Assembly: GCA_017430145.1 (NCBI GenBank)
Contig: JAFRNP010000134.1
Span: forward strand, 1 to 37,761
DNA: 37,761 nt
Reading direction: 5' to 3'
DNA from: Clostridia bacterium
GTDB lineage: Bacteria; Bacillota; Clostridia; Oscillospirales; Acutalibacteraceae
The notes below the pieces were generated by a model. The model saw only the letters and a list, made by a program, of their open reading frames with translations. It made no database searches and was not told where the DNA came from. Made by a program: the position numbers and the translations under genes. Position 1 is the stretch's first letter. Each line of letters starts with the position of its first letter. Below, piece after piece: positions 1-9,025 of this stretch.

Positions 1-462
1 GATAACAGCACCGTGACCGCGACGCGCACCTGCAAGAACGGGAACCATCCCGAAACCGAGACCGTGAGCACCGACTACACGGTTGTGACGCCCGCGCAGT
101 GCGGCGCTGCCGGTACGGGCAAATACACCACGCAGGCGTTTAATAACAGCGCGTTCACCGAGCAGACGAAGGAAGTGGAGATCACCGCCCTGACGCACGA
201 CTGGAACGAGCCGACCTACGTCTGGTCCGCCGATAACAGCACCGTGACCGCCACCCGTACCTGCAAGAACGGCGACCATCCCGAGACCGAGACCGTCGGC
301 ACTGATTACGCGGTCGTGACCCCGGCTGCCTGCGGCGTTGCCGGTACGGGCAAATACACCACGCAGGTGTTCTCTAACGGCGCGTTCACCGAGCAGACGA
401 AGGAAGTTGAGATCACGGCTTTGACGCACGTCTGGAGCACGCCGAGCTACACCTGGGGCGCC
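1..462 (+). repeat. 231-bp tandem coding repeat, two copies
   Basis: The 20-base word starting at base 1 recurs at 232, giving a period of 231 bp (77 codons). The two copies are nearly identical apart from scattered changes. A third, diverged copy follows from about 433 (WSTPSYTWGANNATC). The first copy may begin before the window. Confidence 0.85.
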
Positions 463-2196
463 AATAACGCCACCTGCACGGCAGAACGCCACTGCACGCG
501 CGACGGCTGCACGGCCGCGGAGACCGAAGAGGCGACTGTAACTTTCGAAGAGACTTTAGCGCCGAAATGCGGCGTGGCAGGCGAGACCACATACACGGCT
601 ACCTTCACAAATGAAGCGTTTGAAGATCAAACCGCAATTGTTCCGATCGCGGCACTGGAACATAACTGGTCTGTCGCATTCACCTGGACCGCAAAGGCGG
701 AGGGCGGCTATACCGTATCCGCCGTCCGTACCTGCAGCCTCGGCGACCATCCCGAGACGGCTGACCGCGTGGAGGTAAGCAGCGAGATCACCGTGCCCGC
801 CACCAGCGATCACGCGGGGGAGATCAAGTATACGGCGACCGCGTACTTCGGCGATGAGACCGCCGTCGATACGAAGACCGATGCGATCGAACAGCTGAAC
901 CCCGATTACGTATTCGTCCGCTTTGACTGGAACGCCGGTAACACTGCCGCCGACGTCGTCGTTTTGGATCAGAACAACGGCAACGCGGAGGTCCGGTTTG
1001 CCGCGGCCATGTCCGAAGACGCCCACACCGCCACCTGCACGGCAAACGCCTATACGGTGTATACCGCCACCTACGGTGAGCACAGCGACAGCAAGACCGT
1101 CACGGTCGAAGACTCCAAACTGCCGCACAGCTACGCGTTTGATTCCTTCATCTGGGCTGCGGACAACACTTCCGCCGATGTGAAGCTCGTCTGCGCGAAC
1201 TGCCCGGCTGAAACCACGGTGGAAGCGTCCATGTCCGAAGACGCCCACACCGCCACCTGCACGGCCGACGCCTACACGGTCTACACCGCGACTTACGGCG
1301 AGCACAGCGACAGCAAGACCGTCACCGTTGAAAACTCCAAACTGCCGCACAGCTACGCGTTTGATTCTTTCATCTGGGCAGCGGACAACACCTCCGCTGA
1401 TGTGAAGCTCGTCTGCGCGAACTGCCCGGCGGAGACCACGGCCGAAGCGACTATGTCCGAAGACGCGCATACCGCCACCTGCACGGCCGACGCCTATACG
1501 GTGTATACCGCCACCTACGGCGAGCACAGCGACAGCAAGACCGTCACCGTCGCCGGTACGGCGGGGCACACCCCGGCGGCCGCCGTGACGGAGCACGAGA
1601 CGCCTGCCACCTGCACCACGGCGGGCAGCTACGAGACCGTCGTCTACTGTACGGCCTGCGGAGAAGAGATCAGCCGCGAGACCCACACGGTCCCCGCCAA
1701 GGGCCACACCTGGGGCGCGTGGGAGACCGTGACGCCCGCGACCGAGGATGAAACCGGCCTTGAAAAGCGCGTCTGTACCGCCTGCGGCGAAGAGGAGACA
1801 AGGGTCCTGCCTGCGCTGGGCGAGATCGTGACGAAAACCGTCCGGTTTATAAACATCGCCCGTATGCACTACGAGATCGGCGACGAGGGCGGCGAGCCGT
1901 TCTACGTCTATGATTCCTCCGCGGTCACCTGGACCTCCGGCCGCCCGCTGCGCTTCAAAGCGGTCTGTTACTCGAACTTCGCCTATGACGAGATCGTGAT
2001 CTACGCCAACGGCACGGAGCTGACGCCGGACGAAGAGGGCTGGTACACGCTGCCGAAGAATAGTGAATTCGTCACCGTTACGGCGGTGGGCGCCATGACG
2101 GACGAGAGCGCGCCGAAGGGCAGGCTGACGTTCTGGGAGATGCTGCTGCGTCTCATCCGGCGGATCATTTCCTTCTTCACCTCCATCGGCAGATAA
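1..2196 (+). CDS. Repeat-rich surface/secreted protein, 3' part (5' end outside window)
   Basis: The reading frame is open from base 1, so the true start lies upstream; the GTG at 13 is an internal valine codon. The visible 731 codons are built of tandem modules. Two 77-residue units (231-bp period) carry a CKNG..HPETET core, and 74-residue units (222-bp period) carry DAHTATC, YGEHSDSK and CANCPAE. A cysteine-pair region follows (YCTACGEE, VCTACGEE). The last 21 residues or so form a basic, hydrophobic amphipathic helix (FWEMLLRLIRRIISFF...). Such modular proteins in Clostridia are normally extracellular; adhesion or a wall-associated stalk is inference. No catalytic motif is visible. The C-terminal helix resembles the tail of the convergent phosphoesterase downstream. 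A strong terminator follows the TAA. Confidence 0.85.
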   Translation, partial: DNSTVTATRTCKNGNHPETETVSTDYTVVTPAQCGAAGTGKYTTQAFNNSAFTEQTKEVEITALTHDWNEPTYVWSADNSTVTATRTCKNGDHPETETVGTDYAVVTPAACGVAGTGKYTTQVFSNGAFTEQTKEVEITALTHVWSTPSYTWGANNATCTAERHCTRDGCTAAETEEATVTFEETLAPKCGVAGETTYTATFTNEAFEDQTAIVPIAALEHNWSVAFTWTAKAEGGYTVSAVRTCSLGDHPETADRVEVSSEITVPATSDHAGEIKYTATAYFGDETAVDTKTDAIEQLNPDYVFVRFDWNAGNTAADVVVLDQNNGNAEVRFAAAMSEDAHTATCTANAYTVYTATYGEHSDSKTVTVEDSKLPHSYAFDSFIWAADNTSADVKLVCANCPAETTVEASMSEDAHTATCTADAYTVYTATYGEHSDSKTVTVENSKLPHSYAFDSFIWAADNTSADVKLVCANCPAETTAEATMSEDAHTATCTADAYTVYTATYGEHSDSKTVTVAGTAGHTPAAAVTEHETPATCTTAGSYETVVYCTACGEEISRETHTVPAKGHTWGAWETVTPATEDETGLEKRVCTACGEEETRVLPALGEIVTKTVRFINIARMHYEIGDEGGEPFYVYDSSAVTWTSGRPLRFKAVCYSNFAYDEIVIYANGTELTPDEEGWYTLPKNSEFVTVTAVGAMTDESAPKGRLTFWEMLLRLIRRIISFFTSIGR
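1009..1556 (+). repeat. 222-bp tandem coding repeat, two full copies and a part
   Basis: The word ATGTCCGAAGACGC recurs at 1009, 1231 and 1453, an exact 222-bp (74-codon) period. The third copy is cut at about 1550, where the sequence changes to a different cysteine-rich module. Near-identity at the DNA level points to recent expansion or homogenisation by recombination. Confidence 0.88.
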
Positions 2197-2246
2197 AAGC
2201 GCCGAGCCTCCGAAAGACGCCGACTTTATCCGGCTACATAAACAAT

Positions 2247-2290
2247 GCGCCCCCGGCAGGTCAAAACCTGCCGGGGGCGCTGTTTCTTTT
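2247..2290 (+). terminator. Rho-independent terminator of the surface-protein gene
   Basis: A perfect 15-bp inverted repeat (2247-2261 with 2266-2280, loop CAAA) is followed by TGTTTCTTTT. It sits between two convergent genes and may also stop transcription from the minus-strand phosphoesterase, though the T-run on that side is poor. Confidence 0.9.
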
Positions 2291-2358
2291 GAATGATCAC
2301 ACGTGTACCATGTACACCGGCGATACCGATCAGACCGGATCGACCGGAGGAAGAAACT

Positions 2359-3747
2359 TTAGAACAGACCTTTGATCAGATCGATCAACTGCCGGAAAAG
2401 ATAAGCGATCCGGGCGAAAAAGCTTGCGGCGTTTGCTTCTCCATCCACGGTCAGATCTGCCGACAGCGCCTCAGACTGCATCCCGTAGGCGTTTTCCGCC
2501 ACAACGGTGACGGTGTAATCGCCGGGCGTCAGGCCCTCCAGCGTCAGCTCGGCCTCGGTCACTTCCCCTGCGGTATAATACAGCGGCAGCGTCCAGGTCT
2601 TTGCGGCGGTGCAGCCGTGGCTGTCCTTTGCAAATGCGCGGTAAAGCACGACGGGCATCCCGTCGAGCGATTTCGCGGCAGGCGCGGTAACGATGCAGCC
2701 GTCGGCTGTGGGCAGCACTTCCAGTTCGGAGCCCTCCGTGAACGCAGGCGCTTTGGCGGCAGCCTCCCGTTTTGCGGGGGTATATTCACGGTTCGCAGGG
2801 TCAGCGGGATTGTCAAGGACGTATTCGCACAGGCATTCGTTCGCGTTCACGTCCATGCCGCGCAGGCGCAGACGGTTGTTTGCGTCGAGCTCCACGATCC
2901 AGCAGGTGGCGACGTCCGTGCATCCCGGCGGGTCATAGGAGCGCGTCCTGTCAATGGTGAACTCCGCATAATAGATCGCGCCGGTACCGATCGCGGTGAA
3001 TTTTCCCTGCCAGACGGAGCGGGGATCGTTGAGTGGGAAATGGGAATGCCCGGAAAAGTCCACGACCTGCGGGTAACGGTTGAGGATGCTTGTAAAATAC
3101 GGGACGCCCCAGCCGTCAAACTGCGAGCTGCCGTAAACGGTCCCTCTGACGTGTTCGTGGTGCGTCACAAATACGGGCTTATCCGGATCGTCGGCCACGG
3201 CCGCGTCCAGCTGCTGTTTCAGCCAGTTCAGCTGCTTTAAGTCGTAATGCATCGTATCGTTCGGGGAGGCGGAGACGCCGATAAAGTGGTATCCGCCGAT
3301 CACGACGTGGAAATCGGCGTCATTTCCGGTAAGCGACGTATAATACTGCCGCAGCTCCTTCCGATTCATTTTGTAACCGTCATGGTTCTTTGCGACCACG
3401 CCCAAAAACTGCGTGTCGTCCTTCAGCGCGCCGTCAACGGCTGCCCAGAATTTGTCAAACTCCGTTTTTGTGCCGTCGTTGGTCAGATCGCCCGCGATCA
3501 GCAGCGCGTCGATCCCGGGATACGCGTCGCAGCTCTGTGCGTCGGCGTACGCCAGCGCCATCATTTTGCCGATCCGTTCGGCGGTGACGTCGCTGTCGTC
3601 TTTGACGTGCGTGTCGCTTGCGGCGACGAACCGTAAAACCGGCACAAATGCGTCGTCGGCGTCTGCCGCCGCCGTGTTTACCGCCCAGACGGGCAGGCAG
3701 AAAACGAGAGCAAGGCACAGTGCGGTCAGTTTTTTCCTGATTGACAT
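2359..3747 (-). CDS. Secreted calcineurin-like metallophosphoesterase
   Basis: A 462-residue exported phosphoesterase. Residues 1-28 are a signal peptide (basic MSIRKK, hydrophobic core, AxA-like end). The binuclear-metal motifs of the calcineurin-like fold are in order: SDTH (D45, H47), GDLTND (D87), NHD (121-123, preceded by K rather than the usual G), THHEH, and SGHSH. From about residue 325 the protein changes to an FN3-like beta domain, and it ends in an amphipathic helix (FFARIAYLFRQLIDLI...). It therefore probably acts at the cell surface on a phosphoester; the substrate cannot be told. An AGGAGG at 3754-3759 fixes the start. A small hairpin (3763-3777) lies just upstream of it in the leader. 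Confidence 0.88.
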   Translation of the reverse strand: MSIRKKLTALCLALVFCLPVWAVNTAAADADDAFVPVLRFVAASDTHVKDDSDVTAERIGKMMALAYADAQSCDAYPGIDALLIAGDLTNDGTKTEFDKFWAAVDGALKDDTQFLGVVAKNHDGYKMNRKELRQYYTSLTGNDADFHVVIGGYHFIGVSASPNDTMHYDLKQLNWLKQQLDAAVADDPDKPVFVTHHEHVRGTVYGSSQFDGWGVPYFTSILNRYPQVVDFSGHSHFPLNDPRSVWQGKFTAIGTGAIYYAEFTIDRTRSYDPPGCTDVATCWIVELDANNRLRLRGMDVNANECLCEYVLDNPADPANREYTPAKREAAAKAPAFTEGSELEVLPTADGCIVTAPAAKSLDGMPVVLYRAFAKDSHGCTAAKTWTLPLYYTAGEVTEAELTLEGLTPGDYTVTVVAENAYGMQSEALSADLTVDGEANAASFFARIAYLFRQLIDLIKGLF

Positions 3748-3846
3748 AAAGGTCCTCCTTTTGTCCCGAAAAGGGACGTTTTATATAATGTTAAAAAGAA
3801 CGATTATATAAAAGAATGATTATATTATGTACCGGCAAACAGCCGG
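3748..3846. promoter_or_regulatory. AT-rich leader/promoter region of the secreted phosphoesterase
   Basis: It holds the ribosome binding site (3754-3759, minus), a 5-bp hairpin GTCCC/GGGAC (3763-3777), and an AT-rich tract with an imperfect direct repeat of GATTATAT. Several -10-like hexamers occur on the minus strand, but no -35 box at good spacing convinces me. A second hairpin, ACCGGC/GCCGGT (3831-3847), overlaps the stop codon of the DUF4037 gene and lacks a T-run. Confidence 0.45.
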
Positions 3847-4776
3847 TCAGATCTCACCGTCCATAATGTGCATGGCGCGAAGGCCCGGGTCGGCGATCCG
3901 GTTTTGCAGTTCGTAGGCGTGGGGTTCAAGAAACGGGGTGGACAGTTCCGACAGGCCCTGCCGGTTCAGTTCAGAAGCAATATCTGAAGAGATCTCTTCG
4001 ATCAGGGCGGCAGGGTCGCCGCCGGGACCTGCCATCAGCAGCGTTTCGATTTTTGTTGTCGTTTCGGACAGGCGCGGCAGCTTTTTCGCGGCGCGGAACA
4101 TCCATTTGTAAAACGGGGCGAAGCTGTCGTTGAGCAAAAAGACCGCCTGCAGCGCATAGCGCGCAAATTCCGCCAGCGCCAGCGCCGCCGCCGCCCGTTC
4201 GCCGTGTTTGAGGCAGCGGGCGTAGTTGTACTGTCCGCTTTGCGCCGCAAACACCAGCGCTGCGGCAAGTTTTTTGTATTTTACGTCCTGCGGCATGGCG
4301 GAAAGGGCGGCTCTGAAACGCGTCACCGTGCCGGGCCCGTCGTAAAAGATCTCGCCGTTGAGGGCCGTTGCCAACCGGAAAGAGGGGATCGCCATCCATT
4401 GCATGGGCGATTCGGGGACCACGCCGTCAAGCCCGGTAAAGCCGGCAAAAAACGACTCGGTCTCCCTGACCCCGTGGCGGGCGTTCTCGTAAGCGCTCAT
4501 GCCGATGAGCCCCACGCCTTCGAATGTACGGGGCAGCCGGTCGTAGACACGGGAGACGCGGAATTCCATGTCCCGGTAGTGCGCCCTGTCCAGCCAGATG
4601 AAAAAGCCGGGGTCAAAATCGTGGTCGCGGGAGGTCTCGTCGTCAAACCCGAAGCATTCGCTGCCCTGGCCGCAGACGCCGCACGCCAGATACGCAAAAT
4701 CACCGCCGAACGCTTCTTTCAGCGCCGGGCGGCCGTATTCTTCAAAATAAGCGCGTGACAGCTCCAGTCCCCGCAT
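3847..4776 (-). CDS. DUF4037 domain protein (nucleotidyltransferase-like)
   Basis: 309 residues. The N-terminal part has the pattern I associate with DUF4037: GVCGQGSECFGFDDETSRDH followed by DFDPGFFIWL. The paired aspartates after SxDHD resemble the metal-binding acids of nucleotidyltransferase folds, so nucleotidyl transfer is a family-level suggestion and not shown. The rest is helical with many aromatic residues. Its GGAGGG lies just upstream of the start. It is the last gene of a minus-strand group, 58 bp after a TPR gene; from memory, DUF4037 and TPR genes are often neighbours in Firmicutes. I cannot name its substrate. Confidence 0.8.
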   Translation of the reverse strand: MRGLELSRAYFEEYGRPALKEAFGGDFAYLACGVCGQGSECFGFDDETSRDHDFDPGFFIWLDRAHYRDMEFRVSRVYDRLPRTFEGVGLIGMSAYENARHGVRETESFFAGFTGLDGVVPESPMQWMAIPSFRLATALNGEIFYDGPGTVTRFRAALSAMPQDVKYKKLAAALVFAAQSGQYNYARCLKHGERAAAALALAEFARYALQAVFLLNDSFAPFYKWMFRAAKKLPRLSETTTKIETLLMAGPGGDPAALIEEISSDIASELNRQGLSELSTPFLEPHAYELQNRIADPGLRAMHIMDGEI

Positions 4777-4834
4777 CGGTACCCTCCGGTGGTTCGTTTC
4801 GTGATACAGGTAAACACTTTGTGGATGTTTCCGT

Positions 4835-5527
4835 TTATTGTTCTTTTATCATTCCCTCAAATCCCAGCTCCCTGCAGGCGGCGGCGCATTTGCGGCAGGT
4901 ATAGCGGTAATACGCGTCCTGTTTTTCAGGGGGAACGTCCAGAACGGCGGCTGCCGTCAGGATCGCGGCGCGGGCGCTTTCGTCCTTTCCCTGCCGCCGG
5001 TAAAGACCGGCAAGGTTACAGTATGTTACGGCAAGGTCGCAGACGTCCCGGTACCGCCGCAAAAGCCCCGCGGCGCGCTCGTAATAGTATTCCGCCTTTT
5101 TGTCGTCGCCCTTTGCCGCATACGCGCCGGCCATATTGTTGTAAAGCCCAGCAAAGGCCCTGTCGCCCGCAGGGTAATACCGGTCGAACAAAACCTGCGC
5201 CCGGGCGTAAAGCTCGAGCGCGCGGTCCGTTTTTCCCGCGGCGCTGAATACGGTGGCGGCGTTCAGAACGATCATTGCCCCGGCGGCGTTTTTGATCTCC
5301 AGCTTATAAAGCAGGCCCAGCGCGTTTTCTGCTGCGGCCGTTGCCGCCGCAGGGGTCCCGTATTGCCGTTCAAAGCCCATCAGTTCATTGTATACGCTGA
5401 GCGCGCCGGCGTCGTCCGAAAGCGCCTTGTACCTGTTAAGCGCGTCTTCCAGCAGTGCCCGGGCGGAAGGGTAGTCCTGCCGGTCAAGAAGTTCGTCAAG
5501 GTCAGCGATCAGTTTTTCGATCTCCAT
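4835..5527 (-). CDS. Tetratricopeptide-repeat protein
   Basis: 230 residues, almost all helical, with TPR-like pairs: ALSVYNELMGFERQYG, RALELYARAQVLFDRYY, GLYNNMAGAYAAKGDDKKAE and TYCNLAGLYRRQGKDESA. There is no signal peptide or membrane segment, so it is cytosolic and probably a protein-binding scaffold. It starts 30 bp after the flavodiiron stop and ends 58 bp before the DUF4037 gene, suggesting one transcript. The upstream ribosome binding site is weak, consistent with dependence on upstream translation. Partnership with the DUF4037 protein is inferred from gene order. Confidence 0.8.
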   Translation of the reverse strand: MEIEKLIADLDELLDRQDYPSARALLEDALNRYKALSDDAGALSVYNELMGFERQYGTPAAATAAAENALGLLYKLEIKNAAGAMIVLNAATVFSAAGKTDRALELYARAQVLFDRYYPAGDRAFAGLYNNMAGAYAAKGDDKKAEYYYERAAGLLRRYRDVCDLAVTYCNLAGLYRRQGKDESARAAILTAAAVLDVPPEKQDAYYRYTCRKCAAACRELGFEGMIKEQ

Positions 5528-5557
5528 GGGGATCCGGCTGTTCCGGTTTTGCCGGCG

Positions 5558-7348
5558 TCACTTGATCGGCTCAAAATCCGCGGCGCCGTGCTTGCACAGC
5601 GGGCAGATGAAGTCCTCGGGCAGTTCGTCGCCCTCATACACGTAGCCGCAGACCTTGCATACGAAGCCCTTCTTTTCCGCCGTTTCGGGCTTGGGTTTGA
5701 CGTTTGCCTGATAGTAGGTGTAGGTCATGGTCTCCATGTGCGACAGAACCTGCGCCTCGGTCACGGAGCAGATGAACATGCCGTGGGTATCCAGATCCAC
5801 GTACTGCTCCACCTTCAGGGACATGAAGGCGTTGATATACTGCGGTAAAAAGGCGAGCCCGTTCGCCGCGCGCAGGGGCGCGATATCCCTGAACTTATCG
5901 GCGGTGCGCCCGCTCTGGAAGCCGAAGTTCTGGAACACGCTGAAGGGCGCGTCCACCGACAGGCAGTTGACGTTCATCACGCCCGTCTGCTGAATGACGT
6001 GGTGGGAGTAATTCTGCTTGTTGACCGTGACCGCCACCCGGTTCGGGGTGTTGGTGACCTGCGTCACGGTGTTGACGATCAGGCCGTTGTCTTTTTTGCC
6101 GTCGTTGGTGGTGACCACGTACAGGCCGTAGCCGATCTTGAACAGCGCCGTGAAGTCGGTTTTGACCTCCTCCTGCGGCTTTTCGGCGATATACCCGGCG
6201 CACAGCTCCGCCGCCAGGTCTTCGATTTGCTGCCGGCTCTCGTCGTTCAGCGCGGATCTGATATGGACCGTCGTTTCGGTGAAGTTGATGTTTTTGGAGC
6301 CTTCAAGCATGGCGCGCATGGTCTTTGCCGCCAACGGCGCCCAGCTGCCGTTTTCGATCAGGCCGACGGTGCGGTTTTTATAGCCGCGCTCTGTCAGCGC
6401 TTCGATAAAGGTGCGCATGAACGGGAAGATATCGGCGTTGTAGGTCGTGGTGGCGAGCACCAGCTTGCCGTAACGGAAGGCGTCCTCCACGGCCTCCGCC
6501 ATGTCGCAGCGGGCGAGGTCGTTAACGGCGACTTTCGGGCAGCCGTTCGCTTTGCACTTTTCCGCAAGGAGCTCGGCGGCCTTTTTTGTGTTGCCGTATA
6601 CGGATGTGTAGCAGATGCAGATCCCGTCGGTCTCCACATCGTAGGAGGACCAGGTGTTGTACAGCCCCAGATAATACCCGAGGTTTTCGTTGAGGACGGG
6701 GCCGTGCAGCGGGCAGATGGTCTCGATATCCAGCGCCGCCGCTTTTTTCAGGACAGCCTGGACCTGCGCGCCGTATTTGCCGACGATGCCGAAATAATAG
6801 CGCCTCGCCTCGCACGCCCAGTCCTCGTCCGTGTCCAGCGCGCCGAATTTGCCGAAGCCGTCGGCGGAGAAAAGGACCTTGTCCGCGTCGTCGTAGGTCA
6901 TCAGGACCTCCGGCCAGTGGACCATGGGCGCCGCGATGAAGTGCAGCGTGTGTTTGCCCAGCGGCAGCCGGTCGCCTTCGCCCACCACGATCTTTCTGCC
7001 CTCAAAATCGGTGCCGAAAAAGTTTTGCATCATTGCGAACGCCTTTGCGGACGCCACCACCATCGCCTTCGGGTACACCTTCATGAAGTTCATGATGTTG
7101 GCGGAGTGGTCCGGTTCCATATGCTGTACCACCAGGTAGTCGGGCGTTCTGCCGTCCAGCGCGGCGGCAATGTTATCGAGCCACGCATGGGTGAAGCGGA
7201 TGTCAACGGTATCCATGATCGCGATCTCTTTGTCGATGACGGCGTAGGAATTGTACGCCATGCCGTTTTCCACAACGTACTGTCCCTCGAACAGATCAAT
7301 CTCCCGGTCGTTGACGCCGATATAACGGATGTCTTTTGAAATTCTCAT
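5558..7348 (-). CDS. Multidomain flavodiiron protein (FprA core + flavin reductase + rubredoxin)
   Basis: 596 residues. Residues 1-240 are the metallo-beta-lactamase-like diiron domain, with ligands H76, E78, D80, H81 (HMEPDH), H144, D163 and H215, so the iron site is complete. Residues 243-390 are an FMN-binding flavodoxin domain (YTSVYGNTKKAAE). Residues 398-550 resemble a flavin-reductase/Hrb-like FMN domain (YGLYVVTTNDGKKDNGLIVN). Residues 562-596 are a short rubredoxin with C564, C567, C582 and C585; the 14-residue gap is shorter than in classical rubredoxin. The family reduces O2 to water or NO to N2O. The fusion supplies its own electron-transfer modules, so it may accept electrons directly from NAD(P)H. 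It has its own promoter and leads the TPR/DUF4037 group. Confidence 0.93.
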   Translation of the reverse strand: MRISKDIRYIGVNDREIDLFEGQYVVENGMAYNSYAVIDKEIAIMDTVDIRFTHAWLDNIAAALDGRTPDYLVVQHMEPDHSANIMNFMKVYPKAMVVASAKAFAMMQNFFGTDFEGRKIVVGEGDRLPLGKHTLHFIAAPMVHWPEVLMTYDDADKVLFSADGFGKFGALDTDEDWACEARRYYFGIVGKYGAQVQAVLKKAAALDIETICPLHGPVLNENLGYYLGLYNTWSSYDVETDGICICYTSVYGNTKKAAELLAEKCKANGCPKVAVNDLARCDMAEAVEDAFRYGKLVLATTTYNADIFPFMRTFIEALTERGYKNRTVGLIENGSWAPLAAKTMRAMLEGSKNINFTETTVHIRSALNDESRQQIEDLAAELCAGYIAEKPQEEVKTDFTALFKIGYGLYVVTTNDGKKDNGLIVNTVTQVTNTPNRVAVTVNKQNYSHHVIQQTGVMNVNCLSVDAPFSVFQNFGFQSGRTADKFRDIAPLRAANGLAFLPQYINAFMSLKVEQYVDLDTHGMFICSVTEAQVLSHMETMTYTYYQANVKPKPETAEKKGFVCKVCGYVYEGDELPEDFICPLCKHGAADFEPIK

Positions 7349-7377
7349 ATGCTTCCCTCCGATTTATGTATAGTCTT

Positions 7378-7406
7378 ATTGTACAGAAAAAGAGAGGCGT
7401 TGTCAA
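7378..7406 (-). promoter_or_regulatory. Sigma-A promoter of the flavodiiron operon
   Basis: On the minus strand TTGACA (7401-7406) and TACAAT (7378-7383) are separated by exactly 17 bp. The leader is short, with GGAGGG six bases before the ATG at 7348. Confidence 0.85.
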
Positions 7407-7421
7407 CAAAGAAGAAAAGAA

Positions 7422-7464
7422 TAAAAAGAAAAACGCTCCCGAAAGCCTTTCGCTTTCGGGAGCG
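7422..7464 (-). terminator. Rho-independent terminator of rny
   Basis: A 12-bp perfect stem (7434-7445 with 7453-7464) follows the rny stop on the minus strand and runs into a T-rich stretch (complement of the A-rich 7410-7433). It insulates rny from the flavodiiron promoter. Confidence 0.88.
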
Positions 7465-7471
7465 CAGCGGA

Positions 7472-9025
7472 TCATTTCGCGTAATCGAAGACGCGGTTTT
7501 CCCGGATGATATGTACCTTGATCTGTCCGGGGTACTCCAGTTCTTCTTCGATCTTTTTGGCGATGTCGTGCGCCAGGATCACCATCTTGTCGTCGGTGAT
7601 GATCTCGGGCTTGACGATGATGCGGACCTCTCTGCCCGCCTGGATCGCGAAGGAGCGTTCCACGCCCGCGAAGGAGGTGGAGATCTCTTCAAGCTGCTCC
7701 AGACGCTTGATGTAGTTCTGCAGGTTCTCGCGCCGCGCGCCGGGACGCGCCGCCGAGATGGCGTCCGCCGCCTGAACGAGGACCGCGACCACGGTCTTCG
7801 CCTCCACGTCGCCGTGGTGCGCTTCGATCGCGTGTACGACCTCTTCCTTTTCCTTATACTTTCTGGCGTACTCTACGCCGAGGGAGATATGCGTGCCCTC
7901 CAGCTCGTGGTCCAGCGCCTTGCCGATATCGTGCAGCAGGCCCGCGCGTTTCGCCGTTTTGACGTCTGCGCCCAGTTCGCTTGCCATGAGCCCCGCAAGG
8001 TAGGAGACCTCCAGCGAATGGTTCAGCACGTTCTGCCCGTAGCTGGTACGGTATTTCAGACGGCCGAGGAGCTTCACAAGCTCGCCGTTGATGCCGTTGA
8101 CGCCCGCCTCGATGACGGCGCGTTCACCCGCCTGCTTGATGGCGACGTCCACCTCGCGCTTTGCCTTTTCGTACATTTCTTCGATGCGCGCGGGATGGAT
8201 GCGCCCGTCGGTGATCAGTTTTTCAAGCGTCAGCCGCGCCACCTCGCGCCGCACCGGGTCAAAGCTCGACACCGTGATGGTTTCGGGCGTGTCGTCGATG
8301 ATCAGGTCGACGCCGGTCACGCTTTCAAGCGTACGGATGTTGCGGCCCTCGCGCCCGATGATCCTGCCCTTCATCTCGTCGTTGGGCAGGTCGACGACCG
8401 ACACGGTCGCCTCAGCGGCGTGGTCCGCCGCGCAGCGCTGGATCGCCGTTGCAATGATCTCCTTTGCAAGCGTGTCCGCCTCGTCCTTTGTTTTCTTTTC
8501 AAACTCCATGATCTTCAGGGCGCTCTCGTGTTCAAGCGTTCCCTCAAGATTCTTCAGAAGGATCTCCCGCGCCTGCGTCTGCGTCAGCCCGGAGATCTTC
8601 TCCAGCATCTCAAACTCGCTCTTTTTCAGGGATTCGACTTCAGCCAGCCGATCCTCCGCGGTTTTTAATTTCTTTGCGATGGCATCTTCTTTTTTCTCAA
8701 GCGCCTCCGTCCGCTTATCCAGAGATTCCTCTCTCTGGCTGATGCGGCGCTCCTGGCGCTGGACTTCCGACCGTCTCTCTTTTAATTCCTTTTCGTTCTC
8801 GCTGCGCGCTTTATGAATCTCGTCCTTCGCTTCCAGTACGGCTTCGCGCTTTTTCTGTTCCGCCGTTGTCAAAGCGTTGCTGACGATCCTTTTGGCCTCT
8901 TCCGTTGCGTCGCCGATGGCCTTTTCCGCCACCCGTTTGCGGTGGATGCCGCCGCCGATAAATCCGACGACGCCGCAAACGACCGCTGCGATCACGATCA
9001 GGAGAATCCAGATCCAAGTATCCAT
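7472..9025 (-). CDS. rny: Ribonuclease Y
   Basis: 517 residues, the usual length. Residues 4-26 are the single N-terminal membrane anchor ([19 protein letters not shown]). A long charged coiled coil follows to about residue 190, then a KH RNA-binding domain ([15 protein letters not shown], 220-234) and an HD phosphohydrolase domain with the catalytic pair H365-D366 ([14 protein letters not shown]). RNase Y is a membrane-bound endoribonuclease that starts mRNA decay in Firmicutes. An AGGAGGTG lies upstream at a rather long spacing (about 13 bases) from the ATG. It is monocistronic, with a promoter far upstream giving a leader of about 160 bases. Confidence 0.97.
   Translation of the reverse strand: MDTWIWILLIVIAAVVCGVVGFIGGGIHRKRVAEKAIGDATEEAKRIVSNALTTAEQKKREAVLEAKDEIHKARSENEKELKERRSEVQRQERRISQREESLDKRTEALEKKEDAIAKKLKTAEDRLAEVESLKKSEFEMLEKISGLTQTQAREILLKNLEGTLEHESALKIMEFEKKTKDEADTLAKEIIATAIQRCAADHAAEATVSVVDLPNDEMKGRIIGREGRNIRTLESVTGVDLIIDDTPETITVSSFDPVRREVARLTLEKLITDGRIHPARIEEMYEKAKREVDVAIKQAGERAVIEAGVNGINGELVKLLGRLKYRTSYGQNVLNHSLEVSYLAGLMASELGADVKTAKRAGLLHDIGKALDHELEGTHISLGVEYARKYKEKEEVVHAIEAHHGDVEAKTVVAVLVQAADAISAARPGARRENLQNYIKRLEQLEEISTSFAGVERSFAIQAGREVRIIVKPEIITDDKMVILAHDIAKKIEEELEYPGQIKVHIIRENRVFDYAK

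Noticed and set aside
556-1869. 437-codon minus-strand frame with internal repeats
   Set aside because: The repeats simply mirror the coding repeats of the surface protein on the other strand.
5999-7339. 446-codon plus-strand frame opposite the flavodiiron gene
   Set aside because: Antisense shadow of a gene with complete catalytic motifs; its composition (V, H, D, R-rich) is typical of shadow frames.
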